Origin: Bacillus sp. USDA818B3_A
GTDB lineage: Bacteria > Bacillota > Bacilli > Bacillales > Cytobacillaceae
Length of the DNA stretch: 64,000 nt
Assembly: GCF_009928415.1 (NCBI RefSeq)
Contig: NZ_JAABNN010000007.1
Coordinates: forward strand, 124,001 to 188,000
Direction: 5' to 3'
Shown in pieces: positions 25,981 to 34,573 of the stretch. The notes below the pieces were generated by a model. That model was not told where the DNA came from. It searched no databases and saw nothing but the letters and a program-made list of their open reading frames with translations. Both the position numbers and the translations under genes were made by a program. The number at the start of each line of letters is the position of its first letter. The stretch's first letter is position 1.

Positions 25981-26248
25981 TCTTGAAGAAGTAAAAAAGT
26001 TTGCAGGGGATCCTGTAGAAATTGTCATCCAAGATGAACAAGGCGGCGATCAGGCTGCTAGTGTAAATAAAACCATCAAAAAGGTAGAATATTGTCCTGA
26101 TCAAACACATATCCGTTTTTATTTTGATGATTTTTACTTTCTTGCCGTGCCGCTTACAAGTAAAGTCAATGAGTCTGACGAATGGTGGTCCGCAATTGAT
26201 GCGGACAGCGGGTTAACCTATAAGATAAAAAGGGTTCAGGTCTTTTAA
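25967..26248 (+). CDS. Uncharacterised small protein, last gene of the nitrate operon
   Basis: A 93-residue acidic soluble protein starting at GTG (ribosome site AAAGGATG, overlapping the previous stop). It has a beta-rich pattern (HIRFYFDDFYFLAVPL, VNESDEWWSAI) and no cofactor motif. Function unknown; expression is tied to the reductase genes by the overlap. A terminator follows directly. Confidence 0.7.
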   Translation: MELINLEEVKKFAGDPVEIVIQDEQGGDQAASVNKTIKKVEYCPDQTHIRFYFDDFYFLAVPLTSKVNESDEWWSAIDADSGLTYKIKRVQVF

Positions 26249-26266
26249 TAAGAACCTGACTTTTTT
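26236..26266 (+). terminator. Terminator ending the nitrate operon
   Basis: TCAGGT and ACCTGA form a short stem across the stop codon, followed by CTTTTTT. Modest stability. Confidence 0.65.
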
Positions 26267-26277
26267 GCTTATTGGAT

Positions 26278-26452
26278 CTGTTAAACGACATTGTTGTACT
26301 TTAACACTGTTGATTGGAGCGGAAGGCGCTCGACTCCTGCGGGAGTACGGGGCTGGGGAGACCCCGTAGACGCTTTCAGCGTCGAGGAGGCTCCCCGGCA
26401 CGCCCGCGGAAAGCGAACGCCTGGAGCGGAAATCAACAGCCAAGTTTAACAG
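26278..26452. repeat. GC-rich dispersed Bacillaceae-type repeat with inverted ends
   Basis: Nested inverted ends, CTGTTAAAC/GTTTAACAG (26278-26286, 26444-26452) and TGTTGATT/AATCAACA (26309-26316, 26431-26438), bracket a GC-rich core with GGAGCGGAAGGCG and a later CCTGGAGCGGAAATC. I recall this pattern from many intergenic sites of Bacillus-group genomes. It is non-coding, although frames run open through it. Confidence 0.7.
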
Positions 26453-26493
26453 AGCCTACGTATTTAATATATAAAGAGAAAGGGGGAACCTTA

Positions 26494-27147
26494 ATGGATG
26501 GAATCCAACAAAAGATCAATTCTTATATTATTGATTCACAGGAAGAAGAGATTAAACGGATCGCTATGGAGCTGCATGAAGGTGTCGGCCAAAATTTATA
26601 TAGTATTTTGACAGGATTGCAGTTTATTGAATCAGGAGTAACCGAGCAGAATATGAAAAGCTATGTGCGGGAGATGTCTCAGCTCATCGAAAAGACAATC
26701 CAGGAGATTCGGCTTTTATCTGTGGAATTACATCCGCCAACCCTGACTACTTTTGGTTTACTTCCGGCAATAAAAAGTTATCTGAAGTTATATACATCGA
26801 CGTTTGGAATTTTGGTGGATGTAGAGTCAGTTGGAAAAGAGGTCTCCCTGCCAGAGCGCTCCAATATTGCTGTTTTTCGCGTATGTCAAGAAGCGCTGGC
26901 GAATATTGCGAAGTATGCGGATACATCGCAAATCAAAATCAACATCCTATGGACACAAGCAGAATTAAAAATTACTATCCATGACTATGGTAAAGGATTT
27001 CAACTGGATGAACATGAAGAGTCTCCTCAATCATCAGGAATAGCTATAATGAAAGAGAGGATGCATCTAACTGGCGGCAAGTGTTCGATATCTTCTAAAA
27101 TAGGAGAAGGGACATCAATAGAATTAATAGTGCCCTTAAAGAAATAA
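26494..27147 (+). CDS. Short NreB-like histidine kinase without a sensor domain
   Basis: A 217-residue cytoplasmic HisKA_3-type kinase. Phospho-acceptor His28 lies in MELHEGVGQNLYS; the HATPase part shows CQEALANIAKYA and GKGF. There is no PAS, GAF or membrane segment, so input must come from a partner, plausibly the GAF protein two genes on. The ATG after AAAGGGGGAACC is used; the frame is open further upstream only because it runs through the GC-rich repeat. First gene of the Nre-type regulatory operon. Confidence 0.82.
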   Translation: MDGIQQKINSYIIDSQEEEIKRIAMELHEGVGQNLYSILTGLQFIESGVTEQNMKSYVREMSQLIEKTIQEIRLLSVELHPPTLTTFGLLPAIKSYLKLYTSTFGILVDVESVGKEVSLPERSNIAVFRVCQEALANIAKYADTSQIKINILWTQAELKITIHDYGKGFQLDEHEESPQSSGIAIMKERMHLTGGKCSISSKIGEGTSIELIVPLKK

Positions 27148-27161
27148 AGGAGATTGAATCA

Positions 27162-27815
27162 TTGATAAAAATTCTATTAGTTGATGATCATGCAGTAGTC
27201 AGAAGCGGTCTAAAGATGTTATTAAACACCAATCCTGAAATGGAAGTTGTCGGGGAAGCGTCAGAAGGAAATGAAGGAATTAAAAAGGCCTTAAAGTTGA
27301 AGCCGAATGTTGTAGTTATGGATTTAAGCATGCCGCATGGAAAAGACGGCCTTACAGCAACAACAGAGCTCAAAAAACAAATGCCTGAGGTAAATATACT
27401 AATATTAACTATGCATGATGATGAGGAATATTTATTCCGTGCGATTGAAGGCGGAGCGTCTGGATGTATTCTAAAAAGTGCACCGCACTCTGAGTTAATG
27501 TCTGCAATTGAATCAGTGGCAAAAGGGGATGCTTATCTTCATCCTGCAGCGCAAAGACGATTAATGGAAGAGTATTTGGCTGGAGCTAAGCAGGATAGTA
27601 ATGATTCATATCATCTGTTATCAGACAGAGAACAAGAAGTACTTACCCTTATTGCAAAAGGGTATTCAAACAAGGAAATAGCAGAGCAGTTAGTGATCAG
27701 TGTAAAAACGGTTGAATCTCATAAGGGAAAAGTGATGGAGAAGCTGCAAATGAAAACCCGTCCTGAGCTGGTGGAGTATGCGGTCAAAAAAGGGCTCTTA
27801 GGTTATGGGATATAA
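27162..27815 (+). CDS. nreC: NreC-like LuxR-family response regulator
   Basis: A 217-residue NarL/FixJ-type regulator. The receiver has acidic D9/D10 and phospho-acceptor D54 in VVMDLSMP; the C-terminal HTH_LuxR domain begins LLSDREQEVLTLIAKGYSNKEIAEQL. It starts at TTG, 8 nt after AGGAGA and 14 bp after the kinase gene. By context with the nitrate operon and the GAF protein it matches NreC, which activates nitrate and nitrite reductase genes. A palindrome of the NreC type lies before the reductase operon. Confidence 0.85.
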   Translation: MIKILLVDDHAVVRSGLKMLLNTNPEMEVVGEASEGNEGIKKALKLKPNVVVMDLSMPHGKDGLTATTELKKQMPEVNILILTMHDDEEYLFRAIEGGASGCILKSAPHSELMSAIESVAKGDAYLHPAAQRRLMEEYLAGAKQDSNDSYHLLSDREQEVLTLIAKGYSNKEIAEQLVISVKTVESHKGKVMEKLQMKTRPELVEYAVKKGLLGYGI

Positions 27816-27828
27816 GGAGTGCCCTTAA

Positions 27829-28278
27829 ATGACGGAAATCAAGGAATTACCAGAGGTTATTAAGATTTGTGATCAATTAAAGATTCAGGTGTCTTGTGAT
27901 TTTGTCAGCCTTGCCATCCAAAATAAACTAGGTCCAGACGTAAGATGGCATTATGCTGTTGGCAATTTAAACGATAAGTATAAACGAATTTCCGTCCGTT
28001 TTGGGAAGGGGATAGCTGGAAAGATCATTTCAACAGGATCACCGATGGAAATGGTTAATTTTCCTGAGCAAGTTACAGGAAAAGTGACAGACTATCCAAT
28101 CGCTCTTGCCGAAAAGCTGAATACATGCTATGCCGTTCCTTTATTTTTTAATGGTGTACCAAAGGGAGTATTACTGGTTGGAAACCGTGATTCACGTATT
28201 TTTCGCGATACGGATCAAGAATGTGTGAAAGAATCGGCCCAGGCTTTAGAAGTAATAGTAAAGGATTATATGGATTAG
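27829..28278 (+). CDS. nreA: GAF-domain nitrate receptor, NreA-like
   Basis: A 149-residue single GAF domain, the length of staphylococcal NreA (about 150). NreA binds nitrate and controls kinase activity of NreB. KGIAGKIISTGSPMEM and PLFFNGVPKGVLLVGNRDSR are typical GAF strands. It lies 13 bp after the response regulator gene. Nitrate binding is inferred from family and from the reductase operon upstream; the residues lining the pocket cannot be checked here. Confidence 0.82.
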   Translation: MTEIKELPEVIKICDQLKIQVSCDFVSLAIQNKLGPDVRWHYAVGNLNDKYKRISVRFGKGIAGKIISTGSPMEMVNFPEQVTGKVTDYPIALAEKLNTCYAVPLFFNGVPKGVLLVGNRDSRIFRDTDQECVKESAQALEVIVKDYMD

Positions 28279-28297
28279 ATCAGGGGGTTAATGAATC

Positions 28298-29326
28298 ATG
28301 GATAGTAAGCAAACGAGAAATGAACTGATGGATTATAAGTTTGCCCTTGATGAATCTTCCATTGTCGCGATAACTGATTCGAAAGGAACGATTACATATG
28401 TAAATGACCAATTCTGCCATATCTCGAAATATTCCCGAGAAGAGCTAATTGGCAATGACCATCGAATTGTCAATTCAAGTTACCATACCCGGGGTTTTTT
28501 CAAAGAGATGTGGAGAACAATTGGTGGTGGGAAGGTGTGGAAGGGCGAGATTCTAAACAAAGCAAAAGATGGTACATACTATTGGGTTGATACAACCATC
28601 GTTCCGTTTTTAAATGAAAAAGGTAAGCCCTATCAATATGTCGCGATTCGTTATGAAATTACAGAAAGAAAGCGTGTGGAACAGGAGCTTCAAAAAATGA
28701 TGGGCTCCATTATTGATGTTCAGGAAGAAGAACGGAAACGTTTATCACGTAATTTACATGATGGGATTGGCCAAAATCTTTATAGTCATTTGATCACAAT
28801 TAATCGGTTGATGTCAGAACTCGACCATCCATTATTACAGCAAATGCATGAGGAAGCAGCACAATTGATTGAAGAGATACGGGAAATCTCGTGGGAACTG
28901 CGTCCATCCGTTCTAGATGATCTTGGTTTAGTCCCAGCCATTCGATCCTTTCTATCCCGTTATTCAGACCATTACAATATAGATGTCTTTTTTGATTGTG
29001 TATTAAACCAGCGTCTATCGATCAGTATTGAATTGACGATTTATCGTATTATTCAAGAAGCCTTAACCAATATACGAAAATATGCCGGAATTACCGAAGC
29101 AGCCGTTACGATTAGGGAAATGGATGATCTGGTAAGGGTCATGGTGGAAGATAAGGGAGTAGGCTTTGATATAGGGAGGCAGACCCTGGGAGTTGGCTTA
29201 TTTAGTATGGATGAACGGGCACGGTCTGTTGGTGGTGAGCTGTCTATTATCTCTTTACCTGGAAAAGGGACAAAAGTAATTTTAGAAATACCAATATCTG
29301 ATCATAATGAACCAAGCCTTCACTAA
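28298..29326 (+). CDS. nreB: PAS-domain histidine kinase, NreB-like
   Basis: A 342-residue cytoplasmic kinase with an N-terminal PAS/PAC unit (about 15-130; ITDSKGTITYVNDQF, YYWVDTTIVPF) and a HisKA_3/HATPase half with His154 in NLHDGIGQNLYSH. Length and layout match staphylococcal NreB, but the four PAS cysteines that hold its oxygen-sensitive [4Fe-4S] cluster are absent. The PAS must therefore sense something else or bind another cofactor. Last gene of the operon; AGGGGG precedes the ATG. Confidence 0.8.
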   Translation: MDSKQTRNELMDYKFALDESSIVAITDSKGTITYVNDQFCHISKYSREELIGNDHRIVNSSYHTRGFFKEMWRTIGGGKVWKGEILNKAKDGTYYWVDTTIVPFLNEKGKPYQYVAIRYEITERKRVEQELQKMMGSIIDVQEEERKRLSRNLHDGIGQNLYSHLITINRLMSELDHPLLQQMHEEAAQLIEEIREISWELRPSVLDDLGLVPAIRSFLSRYSDHYNIDVFFDCVLNQRLSISIELTIYRIIQEALTNIRKYAGITEAAVTIREMDDLVRVMVEDKGVGFDIGRQTLGVGLFSMDERARSVGGELSIISLPGKGTKVILEIPISDHNEPSLH

Positions 29327-29351
29327 AATACCCTTGGGATTAGTTGAGAAA

Positions 29352-29390
29352 AAAAAGTAACCATTCAAGAAAATGGTTACCTTACTTTTT
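29352..29390. terminator. Bidirectional terminator after the Nre-type operon
   Basis: GTAACCATT and AATGGTTAC stem, with A-rich left and T-rich right flanks; it serves the convergent membrane-protein gene as well. Confidence 0.85.
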
Positions 29391-30218
29391 GTAAATGGTT
29401 TTATAAAAAAATCTTGAGATAAATGTCATTACTAAGTATCGAAAACAAGTAACTAAAAATGGTTTGGTATTCACTTTTAAAATATTCATCTTCACCAAAA
29501 TTATATCAATGATAATCTGGCTTAATGTCGGCAGGCTCCTATAAAACAACCCAGTCTTTGAAGAAGTAAAGGCAGCAATAAAAGAGAGTATCAAACTGTA
29601 TAAAGGTATTATTTTAAAATGTTCCGTCCACGTATGGAAAGATCCCCGCCCGAAACGAATATAACGTTTCATTGCAGAAATATACATTAAAGTAACCCAC
29701 ACTACTTCAATAGAAAAGTAATGGGCAATTGCCATTGCCCATTTTTTTTGTGTTGAAAGTGCCTTATAAAATCCATCACTGATATAAAAATATACATTCA
29801 ATAAAACCAGAGTGTATATAGGCTTCCACCAATTCACTTTGTAAATATGTAATCGTAAAAATAATTTCTCAATAAAATAATAGAAAATGCTGAAATTAAT
29901 TTTCCACTTCCAGTTTTTGTTAAGCAGAGTTAGAAAAGTAGCTGCAATTGGCACATAAAATGCTTGAGAGAAGATGGCTCCTAAAATGGAATCAAAAACA
30001 CGCTTTTTCATAATTGACGGTTTGTATTTATAACCATTAAATAAATTGAGGGTCGGATATTCAAATAAATAAGCAAAACCAATGTTTGATAATAGTAATA
30101 TCCAAATATCCTTCTGTCTTTTACGTTTTAACAATAACAAAAACAAACCTAAGTGAATGAATGCTAGCGCCAAAAAAGGAGCTGTGTTTTTATTGAAAGG
30201 CTTTATCTTTTTTCCCAT
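29382..30218 (-). CDS. Multi-pass membrane protein of unknown function
   Basis: A 278-residue, very basic and aromatic-rich protein with about seven hydrophobic segments, for example LALAFIHLGLFLLLL at 16-30. No motif known to me. Similar orphan membrane proteins occur in spore-forming Bacilli, but no sporulation link is visible here. Its ribosome site is weak (GGTG). It is convergent with the Nre operon and upstream of nothing on its strand. Confidence 0.65.
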   Translation of the reverse strand: MGKKIKPFNKNTAPFLALAFIHLGLFLLLLKRKRQKDIWILLLSNIGFAYLFEYPTLNLFNGYKYKPSIMKKRVFDSILGAIFSQAFYVPIAATFLTLLNKNWKWKINFSIFYYFIEKLFLRLHIYKVNWWKPIYTLVLLNVYFYISDGFYKALSTQKKWAMAIAHYFSIEVVWVTLMYISAMKRYIRFGRGSFHTWTEHFKIIPLYSLILSFIAAFTSSKTGLFYRSLPTLSQIIIDIILVKMNILKVNTKPFLVTCFRYLVMTFISRFFYKTIYKK

Positions 30219-30323
30219 TCTTTACACCAGTTTACTTTTGACATTTAGTTTTATTATTGTTCGTTTGAAAGGAGAAATTTATTAAACAAACGGTGCTTTT
30301 TTGGTCAAAACGCCAAATAAATA

Positions 30324-30360
30324 GAAAAATGCTCAGGGTTTTATTCCTGAGCATTTTTTT
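30324..30360 (-). terminator. Terminator after glnS
   Basis: AAAAATGCTCAGG and CCTGAGCATTTTT form a 13-bp perfect stem with an 8-nt loop; T run on both strands. Confidence 0.92.
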
Positions 30361-30362
30361 GA

Positions 30363-32021
30363 TTATAATTTAAAAGAACTCTTTAAGGATACAATTCGGT
30401 TAAAGACAAGCTTATCGACTGTTGTATCTTTCGGGTCCACATTGAAATAGCCATGGCGGAAGAATTGAAATTTATCCTGTGGTCTGCTTTCCCTCATATT
30501 TGGCTCAACAAAGCCTTGCAATATTTCTAATGAGTTTGGATTCACATGATCAAGGAAAGACGTTTTTTCTTCCGAATCGTTGTCTTCTGTCTCATCCAAA
30601 ATAAGCGGCTCATATAGACGGAACTCAGCTGGAACCGCATGGGTTGCTTCTACCCAATGAATCGTTCCTTTGACCTTTCTTCCGGTAAAGCCTGTGCCGC
30701 TTTTTGTCTCAGGATCATAGGTACAACGAAGTTCTACGACTTCACCATTTGCATCCTTGACAACCTCTTCACACTTAATGAAGTACGCATGTTTTAAGCG
30801 AACTTCGTTGCCAGGGAAGAGACGGAAATATTTCTTTGGCGGATCCTCCATGAAATCATCTTTTTCAATATATAGTTCGCGGGAAAAAGGAATCTTCCTC
30901 ATACCCATATCAGGATTTTCCGGATTAATTTCGGCATCCAATAATTCTATTTGTCCTTCAGGATAATTGGTAATCACCACTTTTAACGGGTTAATGACCC
31001 CCATGGTCCGCGGTACTTTTAATTTTAAATCCTCACGGACATAGTGTTCGAGCATTTGTGAATCAACGGCACCAGAACCCTTATGAACGCCTGTTTCTTT
31101 TACGAAGGCACGAATGGATTCCGGAGTAAAGCCTCTTCTTCTCATACCGGAAATCGTCGGCATGCGCGGGTCATCCCAGCCATCCACAAATCCTTCTTCC
31201 ACTAATTGTTTAAGCTTCCGCTTACTCATTACGGTATTGGTCACATTTAAACGGCCAAATTCGATTTGCTGCGGTGTGCTCTGCATTTCACATTGTTCGA
31301 CAATCCAATTATATAATGGCCGTTGATCTTCGAATTCAATTGTACAGATCGAATGGGTTACCCCTTCGATTGCATCCTCGAGCGGATGAGCGAAAGCGTA
31401 CATTGGATAGATGCACCATTTATCCCCTGTATTATGGTGTGTTGCATGGGCGATTCGGTAAATAACCGGATCACGCAGATTAATGTTAGGTGAACTCATA
31501 TCAATTTTTGCACGGAGAACTTTTTGACCATTTTCAAATTCACCGGCACGCATCCTTTTAAATAAATCAAGATTCTCTTCAATGGAACGGTCACGGTAAG
31601 GACTATTCTTTCCGGGTTCGGTCAATGTACCACGGTATTCACGGATTTCTTCTGCTGATAGATCATCAACATAGGCGAGACCTTTTTCTATTAGAAGAAC
31701 AGCGCGGTTGTACATTTCCTCGAAATAATCGGATGCAAAGTATAAGTTATCCCATTCGAAGCCAAGCCATTTAACATCCTCTTTAATCGAGTTTACAAAT
31801 TCAATATCTTCCTTTAATGGATTAGTATCATCAAAACGTAAGTTGGTTTGTCCATTAAAATCATCAGCTAATCCGAAGTTGATGATAATTGATTTAGCAT
31901 GACCAATATGCAAATAACCGTTTGGCTCTGGTGGGAATCGTGTGATAACCTTTTGGTGTTTACCGGATTCCAAATCTTTTATCATAATATCTTTTATGAA
32001 ATTTGAATTATGATTTTCCAC
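30363..32021 (-). CDS. glnS: Glutaminyl-tRNA synthetase
   Basis: A 552-residue class I synthetase. [18 protein letters not shown] contains the HIGH motif (about residues 28-45) and VMSKRKL the KMSKS-type motif; the C-terminal half carries the GlnRS beta-barrel anticodon-binding domains. The length is normal for bacterial GlnRS. It attaches glutamine to tRNA-Gln directly. Most Bacilli make Gln-tRNA indirectly with GatCAB and lack this enzyme, so presence here suggests acquisition. The GTG start is preceded by AGAGGG. Monocistronic, no T-box seen. Confidence 0.95.
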   Translation of the reverse strand: MENHNSNFIKDIMIKDLESGKHQKVITRFPPEPNGYLHIGHAKSIIINFGLADDFNGQTNLRFDDTNPLKEDIEFVNSIKEDVKWLGFEWDNLYFASDYFEEMYNRAVLLIEKGLAYVDDLSAEEIREYRGTLTEPGKNSPYRDRSIEENLDLFKRMRAGEFENGQKVLRAKIDMSSPNINLRDPVIYRIAHATHHNTGDKWCIYPMYAFAHPLEDAIEGVTHSICTIEFEDQRPLYNWIVEQCEMQSTPQQIEFGRLNVTNTVMSKRKLKQLVEEGFVDGWDDPRMPTISGMRRRGFTPESIRAFVKETGVHKGSGAVDSQMLEHYVREDLKLKVPRTMGVINPLKVVITNYPEGQIELLDAEINPENPDMGMRKIPFSRELYIEKDDFMEDPPKKYFRLFPGNEVRLKHAYFIKCEEVVKDANGEVVELRCTYDPETKSGTGFTGRKVKGTIHWVEATHAVPAEFRLYEPLILDETEDNDSEEKTSFLDHVNPNSLEILQGFVEPNMRESRPQDKFQFFRHGYFNVDPKDTTVDKLVFNRIVSLKSSFKL

Positions 32022-32257
32022 CTTTTCAACCCTCTTTCTCTTTAGTGTCTTGCTCCTATTCGGATTAAAGCTCTACACTTTTCTAAATATCTATTACATA
32101 TAAATAACATAAAATCTGATATTTTTCCATTCTTCCCAACAATTCATGTTCAAAACAGGAAGAATATGAAAAAATACTTGTTTTAAATGGCATGCAAGGT
32201 TTAAAAAGGATAAAATGGTATCTATCTTAGAGAATTAAACAGGAAGAGGGTAACTCA

Positions 32258-33244
32258 ATGATCAACTTTGCCACAGTAGGTACCGGATGGATTACCGAAT
32301 CTTTTATCCAAGCGGCCAAGCTAAGTAAACAATACCAATTAGTTGGGGTGCATTCACGGACTGAGGAAAATGCGATGAAGCTTGCCAGTCAACATAACGC
32401 ACCTCACTATTACACGGATTTAGAAGAAATGGCTAGAAGTGAAGAAATTCAAGCCGTTTACATTGCATCACCCAATTCGCTTCACTTTGAGCAAACACTT
32501 ACGTTTTTAAAAAATAGAAAACATGTGATCTGCGAGAAACCGATTTTTTCTAATTTAGCTGAATTGGAAACAGCCTATAAAACGGCTGAAGAACATGGCG
32601 TCTATTTATTTGAGGCCATCCGTAATATCCACACTCCTAATTTTAAAATTCTTAAGGAAAAGCTGAAGATGGCGGGCACTCTGAGAAGTGCCATTCTTCC
32701 TTATATGAAATATTCCTCCCGCTATGATTTATTTTTAGAAGGGGAGGAGCCAAATATATTTTCCGCAGCCTATTCTGGCGGGGCGCTGGTGGATTTGGGA
32801 GTCTATCCACTATATCTGGCTGTCTGTCTATTTGGAAAACCTAAGAAGGTCTCTTATCACCCAGTTGTTTTGCGAAGCGGTGTTGATGGAGGCGGCACAT
32901 TACTGTTAGATTATGAGGGCTTTGTTTGCACGGTTCTATGTTCTAAAATAGTAGACTCCATTATTCCATGTGAAATACACGGGGAGAAGGGGACATTTAT
33001 CCTTGAAGATGCTGCCCCTATCTCAGAAATTAAGTTCCATGATACACGGACCAAGGAAAGCCAAATCCTAAGTGTGAACCTAGAAGATCAAAACATGGTT
33101 TATGAATGTATCAATATCGCGGATATTATTGAAACCAATAATAGAGTAGAATATGAGCAATTGAAGGATTGGAGCAGAATCGTGCTTCGTATCACTGAAG
33201 AAGCAAGGCAGCAAAATAACATTGTCTTTGCGGTGGAGAAATAA
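32258..33244 (+). CDS. Gfo/Idh/MocA-family oxidoreductase (YulF-like)
   Basis: A 328-residue NAD(P)-dependent oxidoreductase. The N-terminal Rossmann fold starts FATVGTGWITESFIQ, the family EKP motif is in HVICEKPIFSN (about residue 94), and the C-terminal domain contains SGGALVDLGVYPLYLA, which includes the usual D/G-x-x-x-H-variant active-site helix. Such enzymes oxidise sugars or inositols. Size equals B. subtilis YulF, which this resembles; substrate unknown. AGGAAGAGGG ribosome site. Single gene between terminators. Confidence 0.82.
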   Translation: MINFATVGTGWITESFIQAAKLSKQYQLVGVHSRTEENAMKLASQHNAPHYYTDLEEMARSEEIQAVYIASPNSLHFEQTLTFLKNRKHVICEKPIFSNLAELETAYKTAEEHGVYLFEAIRNIHTPNFKILKEKLKMAGTLRSAILPYMKYSSRYDLFLEGEEPNIFSAAYSGGALVDLGVYPLYLAVCLFGKPKKVSYHPVVLRSGVDGGGTLLLDYEGFVCTVLCSKIVDSIIPCEIHGEKGTFILEDAAPISEIKFHDTRTKESQILSVNLEDQNMVYECINIADIIETNNRVEYEQLKDWSRIVLRITEEARQQNNIVFAVEK

Positions 33245-33248
33245 TAGG

Positions 33249-33284
33249 AAGAAACCAGCGGAACAGTATTCCGCTGGTTTCTTT
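33249..33284 (+). terminator. Terminator after the Gfo/Idh/MocA gene
   Basis: GAAACCAGCGGAA and TTCCGCTGGTTTC, 13-bp perfect stem with 5-nt loop. Confidence 0.92.
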
Positions 33285-33424
33285 ACTTTTACAATTAACT
33301 TTTTGACAAATTTAAGAATATACTTGTGAAGTTTTTTTGAAATAAAATCTGCCGATGATTTTAGTCACTTACCAGCTTTTGGGCGTTCATTATAGTTAGG
33401 TTAACAATGAATGGAGGAACCTTT

Positions 33425-34441
33425 ATGAAGTCAAAAGCTTGGTATAGAAAACAGTTGAAACGTAAGCCTGTACAAATCACCAGATATGCCGTACAAGCTA
33501 TGTTTTTGCTATTTTCGCTATACATAGGTCTACGTTTTTTTAAGTTTTATGAACATTTTCTTACGAATGGTAAAACCCCATTTGTCGAACGTCCATCCGC
33601 GGTAGAGGGATTTTTACCAATAAGTGCTCTTGTTGCACTTAAGGTTTGGCTGACGAGTGGGGATTTTGATGTCATTCACCCAGCTGGTCTCGTTCTGCTC
33701 TCGTTTTTTGTTGGGGCAGGCATTCTTCTCCGTAAATCTTTCTGCAGCTGGATTTGCCCAATTGGTACAGCAAACGAGTTAATTGCCTGGCTGGGCAGAA
33801 AGATATTTAAAAAGAACTTTGATCTTCCACAGTGGCTGGTTTGGCTGTTAACCCCATTAAAATATGTCCTGATGTTATTATTTATAGGTATGGTTCTCCA
33901 AATGGATATTTTTACTGCCAAAAGCTTTCTAGTTGATCATTATAATAAAGTTTCAGATGTTAAAATGCTGCTTTTATTCTTAAACATTAGTGGATTTACA
34001 TTGAAGTTTATTATCGTTATTTTCTTCCTATCTTTATTCTTCCGCAATTTCTGGTGCCGGTTTCTTTGTCCATACGGGGCATTGATAGGGCTGGGTTCTA
34101 TCCTTAGAATGACAAAAGTAGAGAGGAATACCGATACATGTACCGATTGCGAAATGTGTACAAAGGTCTGTCCTCAGCGTTTAAAGGTTCATAAAATGGA
34201 AAAGGTAACCTCTTTGAATTGCTCGGCCTGTATGTCTTGTGTTGAGGCCTGTCCGATTAAGGATACTTTAAACATGACAGTTGCAAAGAAGAAGGTAAAT
34301 AAATGGTTGGTTCCTGTTACATTCTTTGTTTTATTTTTCATTGTAGTTGGTTTCGCAAAAATGACAGGGCATTGGGATACCATTATTACTTATGATGAAT
34401 GGAAACAACTAATCCCGGAAGCTCATTCTATTGGTCATTAA
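33425..34441 (+). CDS. Membrane-bound polyferredoxin, NapH/YccM-like
   Basis: A 338-residue protein with about five membrane helices, the paired motifs FCSWICPIG and FWCRFLCPYG that mark the NapH/NosR/RdxA group, and two C-terminal [4Fe-4S] clusters (CTDCEMCTKVCP and CSACMSCVEACP). Such proteins move electrons from quinol to cofactor-bearing partners. No terminal reductase is adjacent; the nitrate operon 11 kb upstream is a possible user. The ATG after ATGGAGGAACC is preferred over an upstream ATG at 33407. Confidence 0.82.
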   Translation: MKSKAWYRKQLKRKPVQITRYAVQAMFLLFSLYIGLRFFKFYEHFLTNGKTPFVERPSAVEGFLPISALVALKVWLTSGDFDVIHPAGLVLLSFFVGAGILLRKSFCSWICPIGTANELIAWLGRKIFKKNFDLPQWLVWLLTPLKYVLMLLFIGMVLQMDIFTAKSFLVDHYNKVSDVKMLLLFLNISGFTLKFIIVIFFLSLFFRNFWCRFLCPYGALIGLGSILRMTKVERNTDTCTDCEMCTKVCPQRLKVHKMEKVTSLNCSACMSCVEACPIKDTLNMTVAKKKVNKWLVPVTFFVLFFIVVGFAKMTGHWDTIITYDEWKQLIPEAHSIGH

Positions 34442-34487
34442 AAATAAGGAGGAGTAAATATAAAAGAACCTTTTTAATAATAATAGA

Positions 34488-34523
34488 ACAAAACAGTATA
34501 CTTTCCGTGTACTGTTTTTATTT
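34488..34523 (+). terminator. Terminator after the polyferredoxin gene
   Basis: AAACAGTA and TACTGTTT stem with a T-rich tail. Confidence 0.8.
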
Positions 34524-34526
34524 TAC

Positions 34527-34560
34527 AAAAAAAGCATGAATGAGAATTCACGCTTTTTTT
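34527..34560 (-). terminator. Terminator for the minus-strand secreted-protein gene
   Basis: AAAAAAAGC/GCTTTTTTT arms extended by TGAAT/ATTCA with one mismatch. Confidence 0.7.
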
Positions 34561-34573
34561 GCAGATATAAAAT

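Noticed and set aside
26314-26493. Long N-terminal extension of the short Nre-type kinase
   Set aside because: The open frame runs through the GC-rich repeat; a proper ribosome site precedes the ATG at 26494.
33300-33345. Fnr-like half site TTGTGA upstream of the polyferredoxin gene
   Set aside because: The second half site is missing, and such short matches are common in AT-rich DNA.
34441-34480. Strong ribosome-site-like AAGGAGGAG just after the polyferredoxin gene
   Set aside because: Only a few codons follow before stops, with no ATG, GTG or TTG at the right distance; probably a remnant.
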